Assembly (NCBI RefSeq): GCF_900113015.1
Contig: NZ_FONV01000019.1
Location: forward strand, 62,001 to 126,000
Length of the DNA: 64,000 nucleotides
Direction: 5' to 3'
From: Actinoplanes philippinensis
Lineage (GTDB): Bacteria > Actinomycetota > Actinomycetes > Mycobacteriales > Micromonosporaceae
The position numbers and the translations under genes were made by a program. Every line of letters starts with the position of its first letter. The stretch's first letter is position 1. The notes beneath the pieces were generated by a model, which saw only the letters and a program-made list of their open reading frames with translations, searched no databases and was not told the DNA's origin. Shown here in pieces: positions 15,969-24,471 of the stretch.

Positions 15969-17426
15969 TCACGGGGCGCGGGAGCCGCGGGCCCTCTCCT
16001 GCTCGACGAGGGCGTCCAGGTCGGTGAGCCGGCGCAGGCCGCGCAACGGCTGGGCCATCCGGTGGTTGCCGGCCAGCTCCCGCTCGTGGCGGGCCAGGAA
16101 ACTCCAGTACCCGGCCGTGTACGGGCACGCGTCCGCGCCCGCCCGCACCTTCGGGTCGTAGCGGCAGCCGCCGCAGTAGTCGCTCATCCGGTGCACGTAG
16201 GCGCCCCCGGCCGCGTACGGCTTGCTGCTCATCCGGCCGCCGTCGGCGTACTGGCTCATCCCGACGACGTTGGCGGTCATCACCCACTCGTAGCCGTCGA
16301 CGAAGCACCGGTGGAACCAGTCGGCCACCGCGCCGGGCCGCCAGCCGCGCTGCATCGCGTAGTTGCCGAGCACCATGAGCCGCGGGATGTGGTGCACCCA
16401 GCCGCGGTCACGGACCCCGGCGAGCACGTCGGACAGACACCGCGCCTCGACCGCGTCCGCGTCCAGCTCGGCGAACCACTTCGGCAGCTCGGTGCGGGCG
16501 TGCAGCTCGTTGACGGCCCGGTACCGCGGCTCGAAATACCAGTACAGGTGCCAGACGAAGTCACGCCAGCCGAGGATCTGCCGGATGAAGCCCTCCACCC
16601 CGGCCAGCGGCGCCGCCCCGGACCGGTACGCGTGCTCGGCCTCCTCGATCACCTCCGCCGGGTCGAGCAGCCCCAGGTTGATCGCCGGGCTGAGCAGGCT
16701 GTGCGCCATCCACGGGTCACCGGCGAGCATCGCGTCCTCGTAGGGGCCGAACGCGGGCAGCCGGTGCGCGACGAAGTGCCGGAGCCGGGCCAGCGCCTCC
16801 TGCCGGGTGACCGGGAACAGGCGGGGGCCGTCCGCGCCGGCGAACGCGATGCCGTCGTCGTGCTGCCAGCGGTCCAGCTCCTCGCGTACCTCCTGGTCGA
16901 TGTCGTCCTCGGTGATCGCCGGCGGCGCCGGCACGTCCAGCTGCCGGGCACCGCGCGGTGGGGGCTGCCGGTTGTCGGTGTCGAGGTTCCACCGGCCGCC
17001 GGCCGGCTCGCCGCCGTCCATCAGCACGCCGTGCAGCCGCCGCGCGTGCCGGTAGAAGTCCTCCAGCCGCAGGTGGTCGCGGCCGCCGGCCCACGCGGTG
17101 AAGTCCTGCGGGGAGGTGACGAAGCCGCGCGGCGGCAGCATCTCGACGCCCGGCAGACGCCGGACCAGGCCGCGGGCGGCGCGGGAGGTGGGATGGCAGA
17201 CGGTCAGCGGTTCGTCGATCACCTCGGCGTACGTCTCAGCGCGCACCAGCCGCACGTCGCCGTCGCGGGCCCGGTGCCGCAGCGCGGAGAGCACGAGGTG
17301 CGCCTTCTGCCGGTGGAAGACGCGCCGCCGGAAGACGGCCTTCGACTCGACCAGCAGGACCGGCTGCCCCGGATCGTCGAGGAAGTGCGGCCCGAGCTGG
17401 TCCGCGAACAGCCATCGCCTCCGCAT
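15969..17426 (-). CDS. Iron-sulfur photolyase (FeS-BCP/PhrB group)
   Basis: Cryptochrome/photolyase-related protein of 485 residues. It repairs UV photoproducts (6-4 lesions in the characterised Agrobacterium PhrB) using FAD and a second chromophore. N-terminal Rossmann part: RRRWLFADQLGPHFLDDP. C-terminal FAD region: GFIRQILGWRDFVWHLYWY, RGWVHHIPRLMVLGNYAMQRG and FVDGYEWVMTANVVGMSQYADGG. The cluster cysteines are in YCGGCRYDPKVRAGADACPY, with another Cys in HRCFVDGYEW. The start ATG 17426 is adjacent to a divergent GNAT gene. Family assignment is firm. Confidence 0.93.
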   Translation of the reverse strand: MRRRWLFADQLGPHFLDDPGQPVLLVESKAVFRRRVFHRQKAHLVLSALRHRARDGDVRLVRAETYAEVIDEPLTVCHPTSRAARGLVRRLPGVEMLPPRGFVTSPQDFTAWAGGRDHLRLEDFYRHARRLHGVLMDGGEPAGGRWNLDTDNRQPPPRGARQLDVPAPPAITEDDIDQEVREELDRWQHDDGIAFAGADGPRLFPVTRQEALARLRHFVAHRLPAFGPYEDAMLAGDPWMAHSLLSPAINLGLLDPAEVIEEAEHAYRSGAAPLAGVEGFIRQILGWRDFVWHLYWYFEPRYRAVNELHARTELPKWFAELDADAVEARCLSDVLAGVRDRGWVHHIPRLMVLGNYAMQRGWRPGAVADWFHRCFVDGYEWVMTANVVGMSQYADGGRMSSKPYAAGGAYVHRMSDYCGGCRYDPKVRAGADACPYTAGYWSFLARHERELAGNHRMAQPLRGLRRLTDLDALVEQERARGSRAP

Positions 17427-17491
17427 GCCGCCCACGCTACGCCGCCGGGATATCGGTTGTCCGGATTGCGCCGGTGCGGCAGCCTGCACGC

Positions 17492-18016
17492 ATGATCGCG
17501 ACGAGGGTGCTGACCACCGACGACTGGAAGATCTGGCGGGAGCTGCGGCTCGCCGCGCTGACCGAGGCGCCCTACGCCTTCGGGTCGCGGCTGGCGGACT
17601 GGCAGGGCGACGGCGACCGGGAGGAGCGCTGGCGGGACCGGCTGGCGATCCCCGGCTCGTACAACCTGGTGGTGACCGTCGACGGGCAGCCGGTCGGGAT
17701 GGCCAGCGGGGTGCCGGCCGGCGAGGACGGGGTGGCCGAGCTGATCTCGATGTACGTGGCCCCGGCCGGGCGCGGGCGCGGCGTCGGCGACGTGCTGATC
17801 GCCGCGGTGGAACGGTGGGCGCGGGACCGCGGGGCACACACGCTGCGGCTGGCCGTCGCCGAGGGCAACCACCACGCGATCGCCCTGTACCGGCGGGCCG
17901 GGTTCGGCGACACCGGCGAACGGGGAGATCTGATGGCCGACGGGGTGCGCCACGAGCAGATCATGGCGAAGGCCCTGGAGCCGGGCGCCGACGTGGCGCC
18001 CGGCCCGCGGGACTGA
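17492..18016 (+). CDS. GNAT-family N-acetyltransferase
   Basis: Acyltransferase of 174 residues. The acetyl-CoA site is ISMYVAPAGRGRGVGDVLIAAVERWA (R/Q-x2-G-x-G/A type), followed by LRLAVAEGNHHAIALYRRAGF, the typical motif B. The acceptor is not predictable. ATG 17492 is chosen over an earlier in-frame GTG. It is divergent from the photolyase gene and ends one base from the convergent beta-helix gene. Confidence 0.9.
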   Translation: MIATRVLTTDDWKIWRELRLAALTEAPYAFGSRLADWQGDGDREERWRDRLAIPGSYNLVVTVDGQPVGMASGVPAGEDGVAELISMYVAPAGRGRGVGDVLIAAVERWARDRGAHTLRLAVAEGNHHAIALYRRAGFGDTGERGDLMADGVRHEQIMAKALEPGADVAPGPRD

Positions 18017-18988
18017 CTACAGGTCGGCCTGACCGGCGGCGGCCGCCTCGGTCTCGGCCGCCGTCCGCCGCTGCTCGGCCCGCCGGTCGCCGGCCTCCTC
18101 GCGGTCGGTGACGGCGGCCGTGGCCCGGCGCTGCGCCGACGCGGTGGCGCCGGACGCCTGCTCACCGATCACCCCGCCGCGGATGCGGTTGTTCGCCGCG
18201 ACCCGGGCGGCCGGGCTGTTGCCGGTGACCGTCAGCGCGCCGTCGATGATCGTGTCGTCGACGGTGACGCCGCCGGTGGTGCTGGTGATGCTGACGTCGC
18301 GTCCGAAGTAGCCGCCGGACGCGCAGCTGTCGAGCCCGCCGTTCGGTCCGAGCTGCACCCCGCCGAGGTTGCCGGAGAAGGTGGACCGGCCGCGGACGGA
18401 GCCGCCGCACACCACGGTGCCGGTCGAGCTGTTCAGCACCGACAGCACCCCGTCGACGAACGAGTCGTGCACGTCGGTGTAGTGGGTGTTGGTGGTGCTG
18501 ACCCCGCCGGACACCTCGCTGCCCTTGTCCAGGCGTACCTCGCCGGCCTGGGCGTTGACCGAGCCGGTGATCGTGGTGCCCTCGGCGAACAGGAAACCGT
18601 CGATGGTGGCGGTGCCCTTGGGGCGTACCGTCACCGATCCGGTCGCGGCGTCGCGCAGGTAGAGGCCGTAGCCGCCGGCGGCGAGGATCACCGACCCGGC
18701 GACGGTGCTGCCGGAGGCGTCCAGGTATCCGTCGGCGGCGACCCGGATCTCGCCGTCGACGCGGCCGCCGTCGATGACCAGGTTGGCCCCGGCGGCGACG
18801 CTGACGTTTCCGGTGATCACGGTTCCGGTCAGGTCGCAGGACTCCCCGGCCGGGACGAGCAGGTCATTGGGTACGGTCACCGCGCCGCCCGTGCCGATGC
18901 AGTGGGTGACCAGCGCGGCGCCGGCCGGGACGCCGGTGAGCGCGGTGGTGAGCAGGACGGCGCCGACAGTGGCGGCGATGAGCCTCAT
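18017..18988 (-). CDS. Exported right-handed beta-helix-like protein
   Basis: Secreted protein of 323 residues with a clean signal peptide (MRLIAATVGAVLLTTALTGVPAGAAL). The body consists of short degenerate strand repeats (GTVITGNVSVAAGANLVIDGG, GEIRVAADGYLDASGSTVAGSV, TTITGSVNAQAGEVRLDKGS) as in bactofilin or right-handed helix proteins. A Lys/Arg/Glu/Ala-rich tail (REEAGDRRAEQRRTAAETEAAAAGQ) ends it. It is the last gene of the four-gene exported operon and overlaps the preceding gene by ATGA. It may be a surface scaffold; no catalytic residues stand out. Confidence 0.8.
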   Translation of the reverse strand: MRLIAATVGAVLLTTALTGVPAGAALVTHCIGTGGAVTVPNDLLVPAGESCDLTGTVITGNVSVAAGANLVIDGGRVDGEIRVAADGYLDASGSTVAGSVILAAGGYGLYLRDAATGSVTVRPKGTATIDGFLFAEGTTITGSVNAQAGEVRLDKGSEVSGGVSTTNTHYTDVHDSFVDGVLSVLNSSTGTVVCGGSVRGRSTFSGNLGGVQLGPNGGLDSCASGGYFGRDVSITSTTGGVTVDDTIIDGALTVTGNSPAARVAANNRIRGGVIGEQASGATASAQRRATAAVTDREEAGDRRAEQRRTAAETEAAAAGQADL

Positions 18989-20523
18989 GCTGGTTCTCCC
19001 TTGTTCGATGCCGCCGCGGCGCGGACGATCGTCCCCGCCTGCCGCTGGGTGAGCTTGCCCGCCGTGACCAGGGTGGTCGTGACGGCCTCCACGTGCCGGA
19101 CGAAAGCGGCGTGGGTGGGGTAGACGGCCCGTTCGGCGATCAGGTCGTTGATGGTGCAGCCGTTGCCGGTGTCGGTGTTGCGGATCCGGGTGTCGACGCC
19201 GTCGATGACGACGGTGTCGCGGGTGTCGGAGTCGGGGCAGGAGTCCGCGCCCCGCTCGGCGACGGTGAAGGCGGCCGACTTCTCCGCCGCCGTGTTCCCG
19301 GCGTTGTCGCTCGCCCGGTACCGGACGGTGTGCGCGCCGAGCACCGCGACGGCGACCGGCACGGTGTACGCCGTCCAGGCCCCGTCGTCGAGCCGGTACT
19401 CGATCGACTTCACCCCGGTCCCGGCGTCGGTGGCGGTCACGGTGACGGTCGCCGTGCCCAGGTAGTCGCCGTTGCCGGCCCGCTCGCCGGTCACCGTCGC
19501 GCCGACCACCGGCGGGGTGGTGTCCGGCACCGGCGGCGTGACGATCGTGAAGTGCGCCATCTGCTCGGCCGACGTGTTCCCGGCGTTGTCGGTGGCCCGG
19601 TAGTGCAGCATGTGCGCGCCCACGGCGGTCACCGTGACCGGCGCGGTGTAGACCGTCCACGCGCCACCGTCGAGCTGGTACTCGATCCGGGCCACCCCGG
19701 AGCCACCGCTGTCGGTCGCGGTGACGGTGGTGGTGGCCGTGCCGAGGTAGTTCCCGGCGCTGTCCCGGTCACCGGCGACCTGCCCGGACACCACCGGTGG
19801 GGTGGTGTCCTGCTGCTGGGCCGGCGCCACCCGGAACGACACCGACCCGGCCGCCGACGTGTTCCCGGCGTTGTCGGTGGCCCGGTACTGCACCGCGTGG
19901 TCGCCGGCGGCGCTCACCACGACCGGCGCCGTGTACGCCTGCCAGCCGGTGTCGTCGACCTGGTACTCGACGGCGCGTACCCCCGAGCCGGTGTCGGACG
20001 CCGCGACGGTCACGGTGGCCGAGCCCAGGTAGGCGCCCTGGGTGTCGCGGCTTCCGGAGACCTGCGCGGTGACCGTGGGCGCGGTGGTGTCCGGGTCGCC
20101 GCCGCCGGCGGTGACGGTCAGCTCGCCGACCATCGTGCTGTGCCCCGGGATGGTGCAGAAGTAGCGGTACTTCCCGGGGGTGAGGGTGACGGTCGTCTGG
20201 TGCCGGCCGTTGTTCGCGTCGAACGGGCTGGCCAGGATGTTGACGGTGACGTCGTGGTTGTAGCCGTCGGTGCTGGTGTCGAAGGTGAGCGTGTGCGGCA
20301 TGCCGGTGGTGTTGCCGGTGGCCGCGCTGTTCTCCCAGACGATCGTGGTGGCTCCGGCGACGGCGGTGGTGGGCGCGGAACGGTAGGCGGTGATGTCGTC
20401 GCTCGCGGTCCAGGTCAGGGTCTGCGCGGCGGCCGCCGGTGGGGTGGCGCCGGCGAGGACCGCCAGCAGCAGCGCGACGATGAGCGCCGCCCCGGCCCGC
20501 AGGCGTGGGATGGTTCGGTTCAT
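18985..20523 (-). CDS. Exported blue-copper/Ig-repeat protein with DTR C-terminal domain
   Basis: Exported protein of 512 residues. The signal peptide covers about 1-33. A cupredoxin domain (35-138) has candidate type-1 copper ligands H77, C123, H128 and M131 in FCTIPGHSTM. Three Ig-like repeats of about 90 residues follow (145-233, 239-327, 333-422), each starting with DTT(A/P)P and containing ATDNAGNTSA. Residues 428-506 form a domain also found in the upstream giant protein. The gene is 18 bases after that protein and next to a laccase gene, so it could shuttle electrons between exported redox domains or bind the cell surface. Confidence 0.85.
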   Translation of the reverse strand: MNRTIPRLRAGAALIVALLLAVLAGATPPAAAAQTLTWTASDDITAYRSAPTTAVAGATTIVWENSAATGNTTGMPHTLTFDTSTDGYNHDVTVNILASPFDANNGRHQTTVTLTPGKYRYFCTIPGHSTMVGELTVTAGGGDPDTTAPTVTAQVSGSRDTQGAYLGSATVTVAASDTGSGVRAVEYQVDDTGWQAYTAPVVVSAAGDHAVQYRATDNAGNTSAAGSVSFRVAPAQQQDTTPPVVSGQVAGDRDSAGNYLGTATTTVTATDSGGSGVARIEYQLDGGAWTVYTAPVTVTAVGAHMLHYRATDNAGNTSAEQMAHFTIVTPPVPDTTPPVVGATVTGERAGNGDYLGTATVTVTATDAGTGVKSIEYRLDDGAWTAYTVPVAVAVLGAHTVRYRASDNAGNTAAEKSAAFTVAERGADSCPDSDTRDTVVIDGVDTRIRNTDTGNGCTINDLIAERAVYPTHAAFVRHVEAVTTTLVTAGKLTQRQAGTIVRAAAASNKGEPA

Positions 20524-20541
20524 GGCACCTTCCTGACTTCG

Positions 20542-23500
20542 CTAGAGGGCGCGCACCCGGACGTTGCGGAACTCGGCGATGTCGCTGTCGCCGTGGTTCT
20601 GGAGCCCGATGTGCCCGCGCAGGAACTGCCGCAGGTCGGTCGGCGGATCCCCGGCCCTCGACGACTGCTTGCCGGGGGTGTTGTCGAACTCGTTGATGAC
20701 CACGCCGTTGCGGATGATCGTGTAGTGCTGCCCGACGACCCGGATCTCGTAGTCGTTCCACTGGTTCTTCGGGGTGACGCGGGCGTCGGCCAGGGTCACC
20801 GGGTCGAAGTTGTAGATCGATCCGGTCTTCTGCGGCTCGCCGGTGTCCCCGTCGTAGATCTGCACCTCGTGACCGCAGAAGATGGCCACCCAGGCCTGCG
20901 ACGTCCGGGCCGATCCGACCGTGCCGCAGCTGCCCGCCGGCCGCTGGTCGAGCGGGATCCGCGGGTCGGGGAACCGGGTGAACACCCCGGTGTTGGCCCG
21001 GCCGGAGCCCGGCGCGATGTCGCGGAACTGCAGCTTCAGGGAGAAGTCGGCCAGCTCCCGGGTGTGCCACAGCATGCCCAGGCCACCGGCCGGCCGCAGC
21101 GAGCCGTCGGGCTGGACGGAGAACGATCCGGTCGGCGCCTGCTGCCAGTCCCGCAGCGACGCGGCGGTCCCGTCGAACAGCGGCTCGTACCCGGTGTGAC
21201 CCGGCCGGCCGATCGGTGACGCCGCCGCCGCCCTGGTCAGCACGCCGGCCTGCCGGGTGTCGAGGTGCTCGCGGGCGATGCCGGTCACGTGCCGGACGAA
21301 ACTGTCGTGGTCGGGCCAGGTGCTCTCGTCGTCGATCAGGTCGTTGACGGTGCAGCCGCCACCCACCTGCTTGCTCGGCACCCCGGTGTCGGTGTCGCCG
21401 AGCCACACGGTGGCCCGGGTGTCCGGCACCGCACAGCCGGCCTCGACGGTGACCGGCACGGTGACGGTCTCGCCGTCGGCGTAGGTGACGGTGTGCCGGG
21501 CGGTGTAGGTGCCCGGTTTCGCGTACACGTGCCGCGGGTCGGCGTCGGTGGAGTTGGTGCCGTCGCCGAACTCCCACCGGTGGCCGACGCCGCCGGACCG
21601 CGAGCCGGTGAAGGCGTACGTGAGCGGCTTGTTCTGCACGGCGACCGAGGTGGCCTGCGGCGCCGGGGTGGCCGCCCCGCCGGTGTAGGTGACGCGCAGC
21701 AGTTTCTGTGCCGCGTGCAGGCTGAAGAACCCGCCGCCGTAGTCGAGCAGGTAGAGCGCGCCGTCCGGGCCGAACTTGGCGTCCATCCAGCTCATCAGCC
21801 GGTTGTCGGCGTTGCCGCCGGGCAGGATGGCGCGCAGCGTCTCCCCGAACAGCGGCGGCCTCTGCTGCGGCACCCCGGCCGGGTCGACGGTGATCGCGAC
21901 CCGGTTGGCGGCGTTCGACTGGTCGCCGATGAACCACTTGTCGTCCCAGTAGACCGGCCACTTCACGGTGCTGGCCGGGTCGGCCCGGTCGTGGTGGTAG
22001 GTCGGGCCGGACATCACGGCCTGGCCGCCGCCGCGCAGGTACGGCTGGGTGTAGACGGCGTCCGCGTTGACGTAGCTGGGGACGCCGCTGCCGTCGGCGC
22101 GGGGCGGGAAGACCGGGCCGCCACCACCGGGGGCGTACCAGATCATGTTGTCGCGGGCCGGCGGGATGTCGACCAGGCCGGTGTTGCGCGGCGAGGTGTT
22201 CTTCAGGTTGCCGCAGTCGTACCAGCCGGTGAGCTGAGTGGCGTCGGTGCTGCTGCGGTCGCGGTACGGCTGCCGGTTGCCCATGCAGTACGGCCAGCCC
22301 TGGTTGCCGGCCGAGGTGATGATGGTGGCCGTCTCGTACTTGGCCGGGCCCAGCTCCGGGCTCGGGTTGGTGGCGTCGGGGCCGACCCAGCCGGCGGTCA
22401 GCCAGTCGGTCTCCGGGTCGATCTGCAGGCGGGCGATGTTGCGTACGCCCATCACGTAGATCTCCGGACGGGTCTTGTCGGTGCCCGGCGGGAACAGGTT
22501 GCCCGAGGGGATCGTGTAGGTGCCGTCCGCCTCCGGGTGGATGCGGATGATCTTCCCGGCCAGGTCGTTGGTGTTTCCGGAGGTACGCCGCGCGTCCTGG
22601 AACGAGATGCCGGCGTACTCCTGGGTCCAGTTGTTGCCGGAGTAGCCCTGCGAGCCCTCGGACGAGTTGTTGTCACCCGAGCCGATGTAGAGATTGCCCG
22701 CCTTGTCGAACGCCATGCCGCCGCCGGCGTGGCAGCAGCTGTGGATCTGCACCGGGAACTTGAGCAGGTCCTTGCGGGTCGCCTGGTCGATGGTCTGCGC
22801 CTGCGCGTCGTAGGTGAACCGGCTGACGGTCCGTTCCCCGGTGCGTTTGGTGCGGTCGATCGAGTCGTGCGGCATCCAGTAGACGTAGAGCCAGCCGTTC
22901 TCGGCGAACTTCGGGTCCGGCACGATGCCGAGCAGGCCCTCCTCGTTCTTCACCAGCTCGGTGCCGCTGCCCCGGTTGCCCATCACCGGCAGCGTGGTCA
23001 GCAGCTTCACCTGCTTGGTCCGCGGGCTCCACGAGTGGATGGTGCCGCAGCCCAGGCCCACCTTCGGATCGTCCCAGCTGACGACCGGCCCGCTCGGGCA
23101 GGCGGCCTTGCCGACGTAGAAGACGGTGCCGTCGCCCGTGATGGTCAGGCCGTGCGGCTCGCCGATCTGGTCCAGCTGCCCGGTCTGGTTCGCCGTGGTC
23201 AGCCGCTCGGTCCTGTAGTTCGCCGCGATGGTGGCCTGGCAGTCTCCGCGTACCACGCCGGAGGCCCACTTCAGGGCGCCGGTCAGGTGCTTGCGGAAGG
23301 CGTCCTCGTCGTAGCCGCCCGCGGTGTGGCCCATGCCGGTGTAGAAGGACCGGCCGCCGTCGTAGTCACGGCACCAGGAGATCGGGTGGAACGGACCGTT
23401 GGCGCTGGTCCCGGCGTTGTAGTGACGCTCCTCGACCTGCGCGACGGTGTGCACGGCGCCGAGCGGGTTCGGGTCCCAGTTGTACCAGCGGTCCGACCGG

Positions 23501-24471
23501 GTGAGGGTGCGCGGCAGGCCCGCGGTGGACGGGTGCCGGGTGTCGAGCACGTCGACGACGGCCTGGTTGACAGTGGGCGGCGGGGGAGTGACCGACTCGG
23601 CGGTGAACAGCCGCAGGTTCGCCAGCTGGATCAGCGGCTCCCCGCTGTTGGCGGTGACGTCCAGCCGGAAGAACCGGTAGTTCTGCGGCGCGGCCAGGTC
23701 GAACCGGCGGGTCTGGAACCGGTCGGCGAACGTCTGGCCGGTCCGCTTGTCCACCTCGGTCCAGGCCTGCCCGTCGGCCGAGGCCTGCAGCGTCCAGTCC
23801 TTCGGGTCACGACCGGGGAAGTCGTTGGCCGACGTCAGGGCGTACCCGGTGATCGCCTTCGCGGCGGCCAGCTCGTAGGTCACCCAGCCGGTCGCGGTGC
23901 GGACCAGCCACTTGGTGTTGTTGTCGGCGTCGGTCAGCTTCTCCTTGGTCTCGTTGGGCGGGTTCTCGCCGCTCGCGGTGACCTTGCTGACCGGCTCCGA
24001 CGCCGGGATCGAGCCGGCCGGGCGGGTCCCGATCAGGCCGGTGAACCAGGTCGAGTCCAGTTGCGCCTTCGCGGCGTCGGCGATGCCGACGAAACCACCA
24101 CCCGCCTTGAGGTACGACTGGAGCGCGCTCTCCTGGTCACGGCTGAGGTCGGCGCCGGTCGCCGACAGGAACACCACGGCCCGGTGCGCGGCCAGTTCCG
24201 CCGGGGTGAAGACGGCCGGGTCGGTGGACTCGACGGTGGTGAAGCCGGCCGCGTCCGCGAGCGCGTCGATGGTCGCCGCGGCCTTGGCGACGGGATCGTC
24301 CTGATCCTCGGCCGCCCCGTGGAAGACGAGCACCGACAGCGGCGCCGCCGCGGCCGTGGGCGCCGCCGCCGTCGCCGGTGACGTGACCTGTGCTGATCCG
24401 GTGAGGACGAGGAGCACCGCGGCCGCGGTGGTCAGCGCTCGCCGTACCCCCTGAGTGGTTTGTGATCTCAT
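20542..24471 (-). CDS. Giant exported ThuA/discoidin/sugar-dehydrogenase/PKD/DUF1080 protein
   Basis: Exported protein of 1309 residues. Order: signal peptide 1-38; ThuA fold first half about 44-150; an inserted discoidin (F5/8C-like) domain about 160-292; ThuA second half about 303-412; a six-bladed GSDH/sorbosone-dehydrogenase-like propeller about 425-930 (HSCCHAGGGMAFDKAGNLYIGSGD, GVRNIARLQIDP); PKD 938-1010 (HRWEFGDGT); the DTR domain 1012-1086; and DUF1080 (3-keto-disaccharide hydrolase fold) 1095-1308. ThuA and DUF1080 are linked to 3-keto-sugar processing in other bacteria, so oxidation and cleavage of glycosides outside the cell is a reasonable inference. ATG 24471 overlaps the laccase stop (ATGA). 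One longer in-frame reading through the laccase gene is not real. Confidence 0.9.
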   Translation of the reverse strand: MRSQTTQGVRRALTTAAAVLLVLTGSAQVTSPATAAAPTAAAAPLSVLVFHGAAEDQDDPVAKAAATIDALADAAGFTTVESTDPAVFTPAELAAHRAVVFLSATGADLSRDQESALQSYLKAGGGFVGIADAAKAQLDSTWFTGLIGTRPAGSIPASEPVSKVTASGENPPNETKEKLTDADNNTKWLVRTATGWVTYELAAAKAITGYALTSANDFPGRDPKDWTLQASADGQAWTEVDKRTGQTFADRFQTRRFDLAAPQNYRFFRLDVTANSGEPLIQLANLRLFTAESVTPPPPTVNQAVVDVLDTRHPSTAGLPRTLTRSDRWYNWDPNPLGAVHTVAQVEERHYNAGTSANGPFHPISWCRDYDGGRSFYTGMGHTAGGYDEDAFRKHLTGALKWASGVVRGDCQATIAANYRTERLTTANQTGQLDQIGEPHGLTITGDGTVFYVGKAACPSGPVVSWDDPKVGLGCGTIHSWSPRTKQVKLLTTLPVMGNRGSGTELVKNEEGLLGIVPDPKFAENGWLYVYWMPHDSIDRTKRTGERTVSRFTYDAQAQTIDQATRKDLLKFPVQIHSCCHAGGGMAFDKAGNLYIGSGDNNSSEGSQGYSGNNWTQEYAGISFQDARRTSGNTNDLAGKIIRIHPEADGTYTIPSGNLFPPGTDKTRPEIYVMGVRNIARLQIDPETDWLTAGWVGPDATNPSPELGPAKYETATIITSAGNQGWPYCMGNRQPYRDRSSTDATQLTGWYDCGNLKNTSPRNTGLVDIPPARDNMIWYAPGGGGPVFPPRADGSGVPSYVNADAVYTQPYLRGGGQAVMSGPTYHHDRADPASTVKWPVYWDDKWFIGDQSNAANRVAITVDPAGVPQQRPPLFGETLRAILPGGNADNRLMSWMDAKFGPDGALYLLDYGGGFFSLHAAQKLLRVTYTGGAATPAPQATSVAVQNKPLTYAFTGSRSGGVGHRWEFGDGTNSTDADPRHVYAKPGTYTARHTVTYADGETVTVPVTVEAGCAVPDTRATVWLGDTDTGVPSKQVGGGCTVNDLIDDESTWPDHDSFVRHVTGIAREHLDTRQAGVLTRAAAASPIGRPGHTGYEPLFDGTAASLRDWQQAPTGSFSVQPDGSLRPAGGLGMLWHTRELADFSLKLQFRDIAPGSGRANTGVFTRFPDPRIPLDQRPAGSCGTVGSARTSQAWVAIFCGHEVQIYDGDTGEPQKTGSIYNFDPVTLADARVTPKNQWNDYEIRVVGQHYTIIRNGVVINEFDNTPGKQSSRAGDPPTDLRQFLRGHIGLQNHGDSDIAEFRNVRVRAL

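Noticed and set aside
19093..21219. A 708-codon plus-strand frame across the blue-copper gene
   Set aside because: Same antisense artefact: no recognisable domain and no ribosome site.
21265..24381. A 1038-codon open frame antisense to the giant exported protein
   Set aside because: Its product is Val/Gly/Arg-rich low-complexity typical of antisense frames in high-GC DNA, with no motif or start signal; the minus-strand gene is clearly real.
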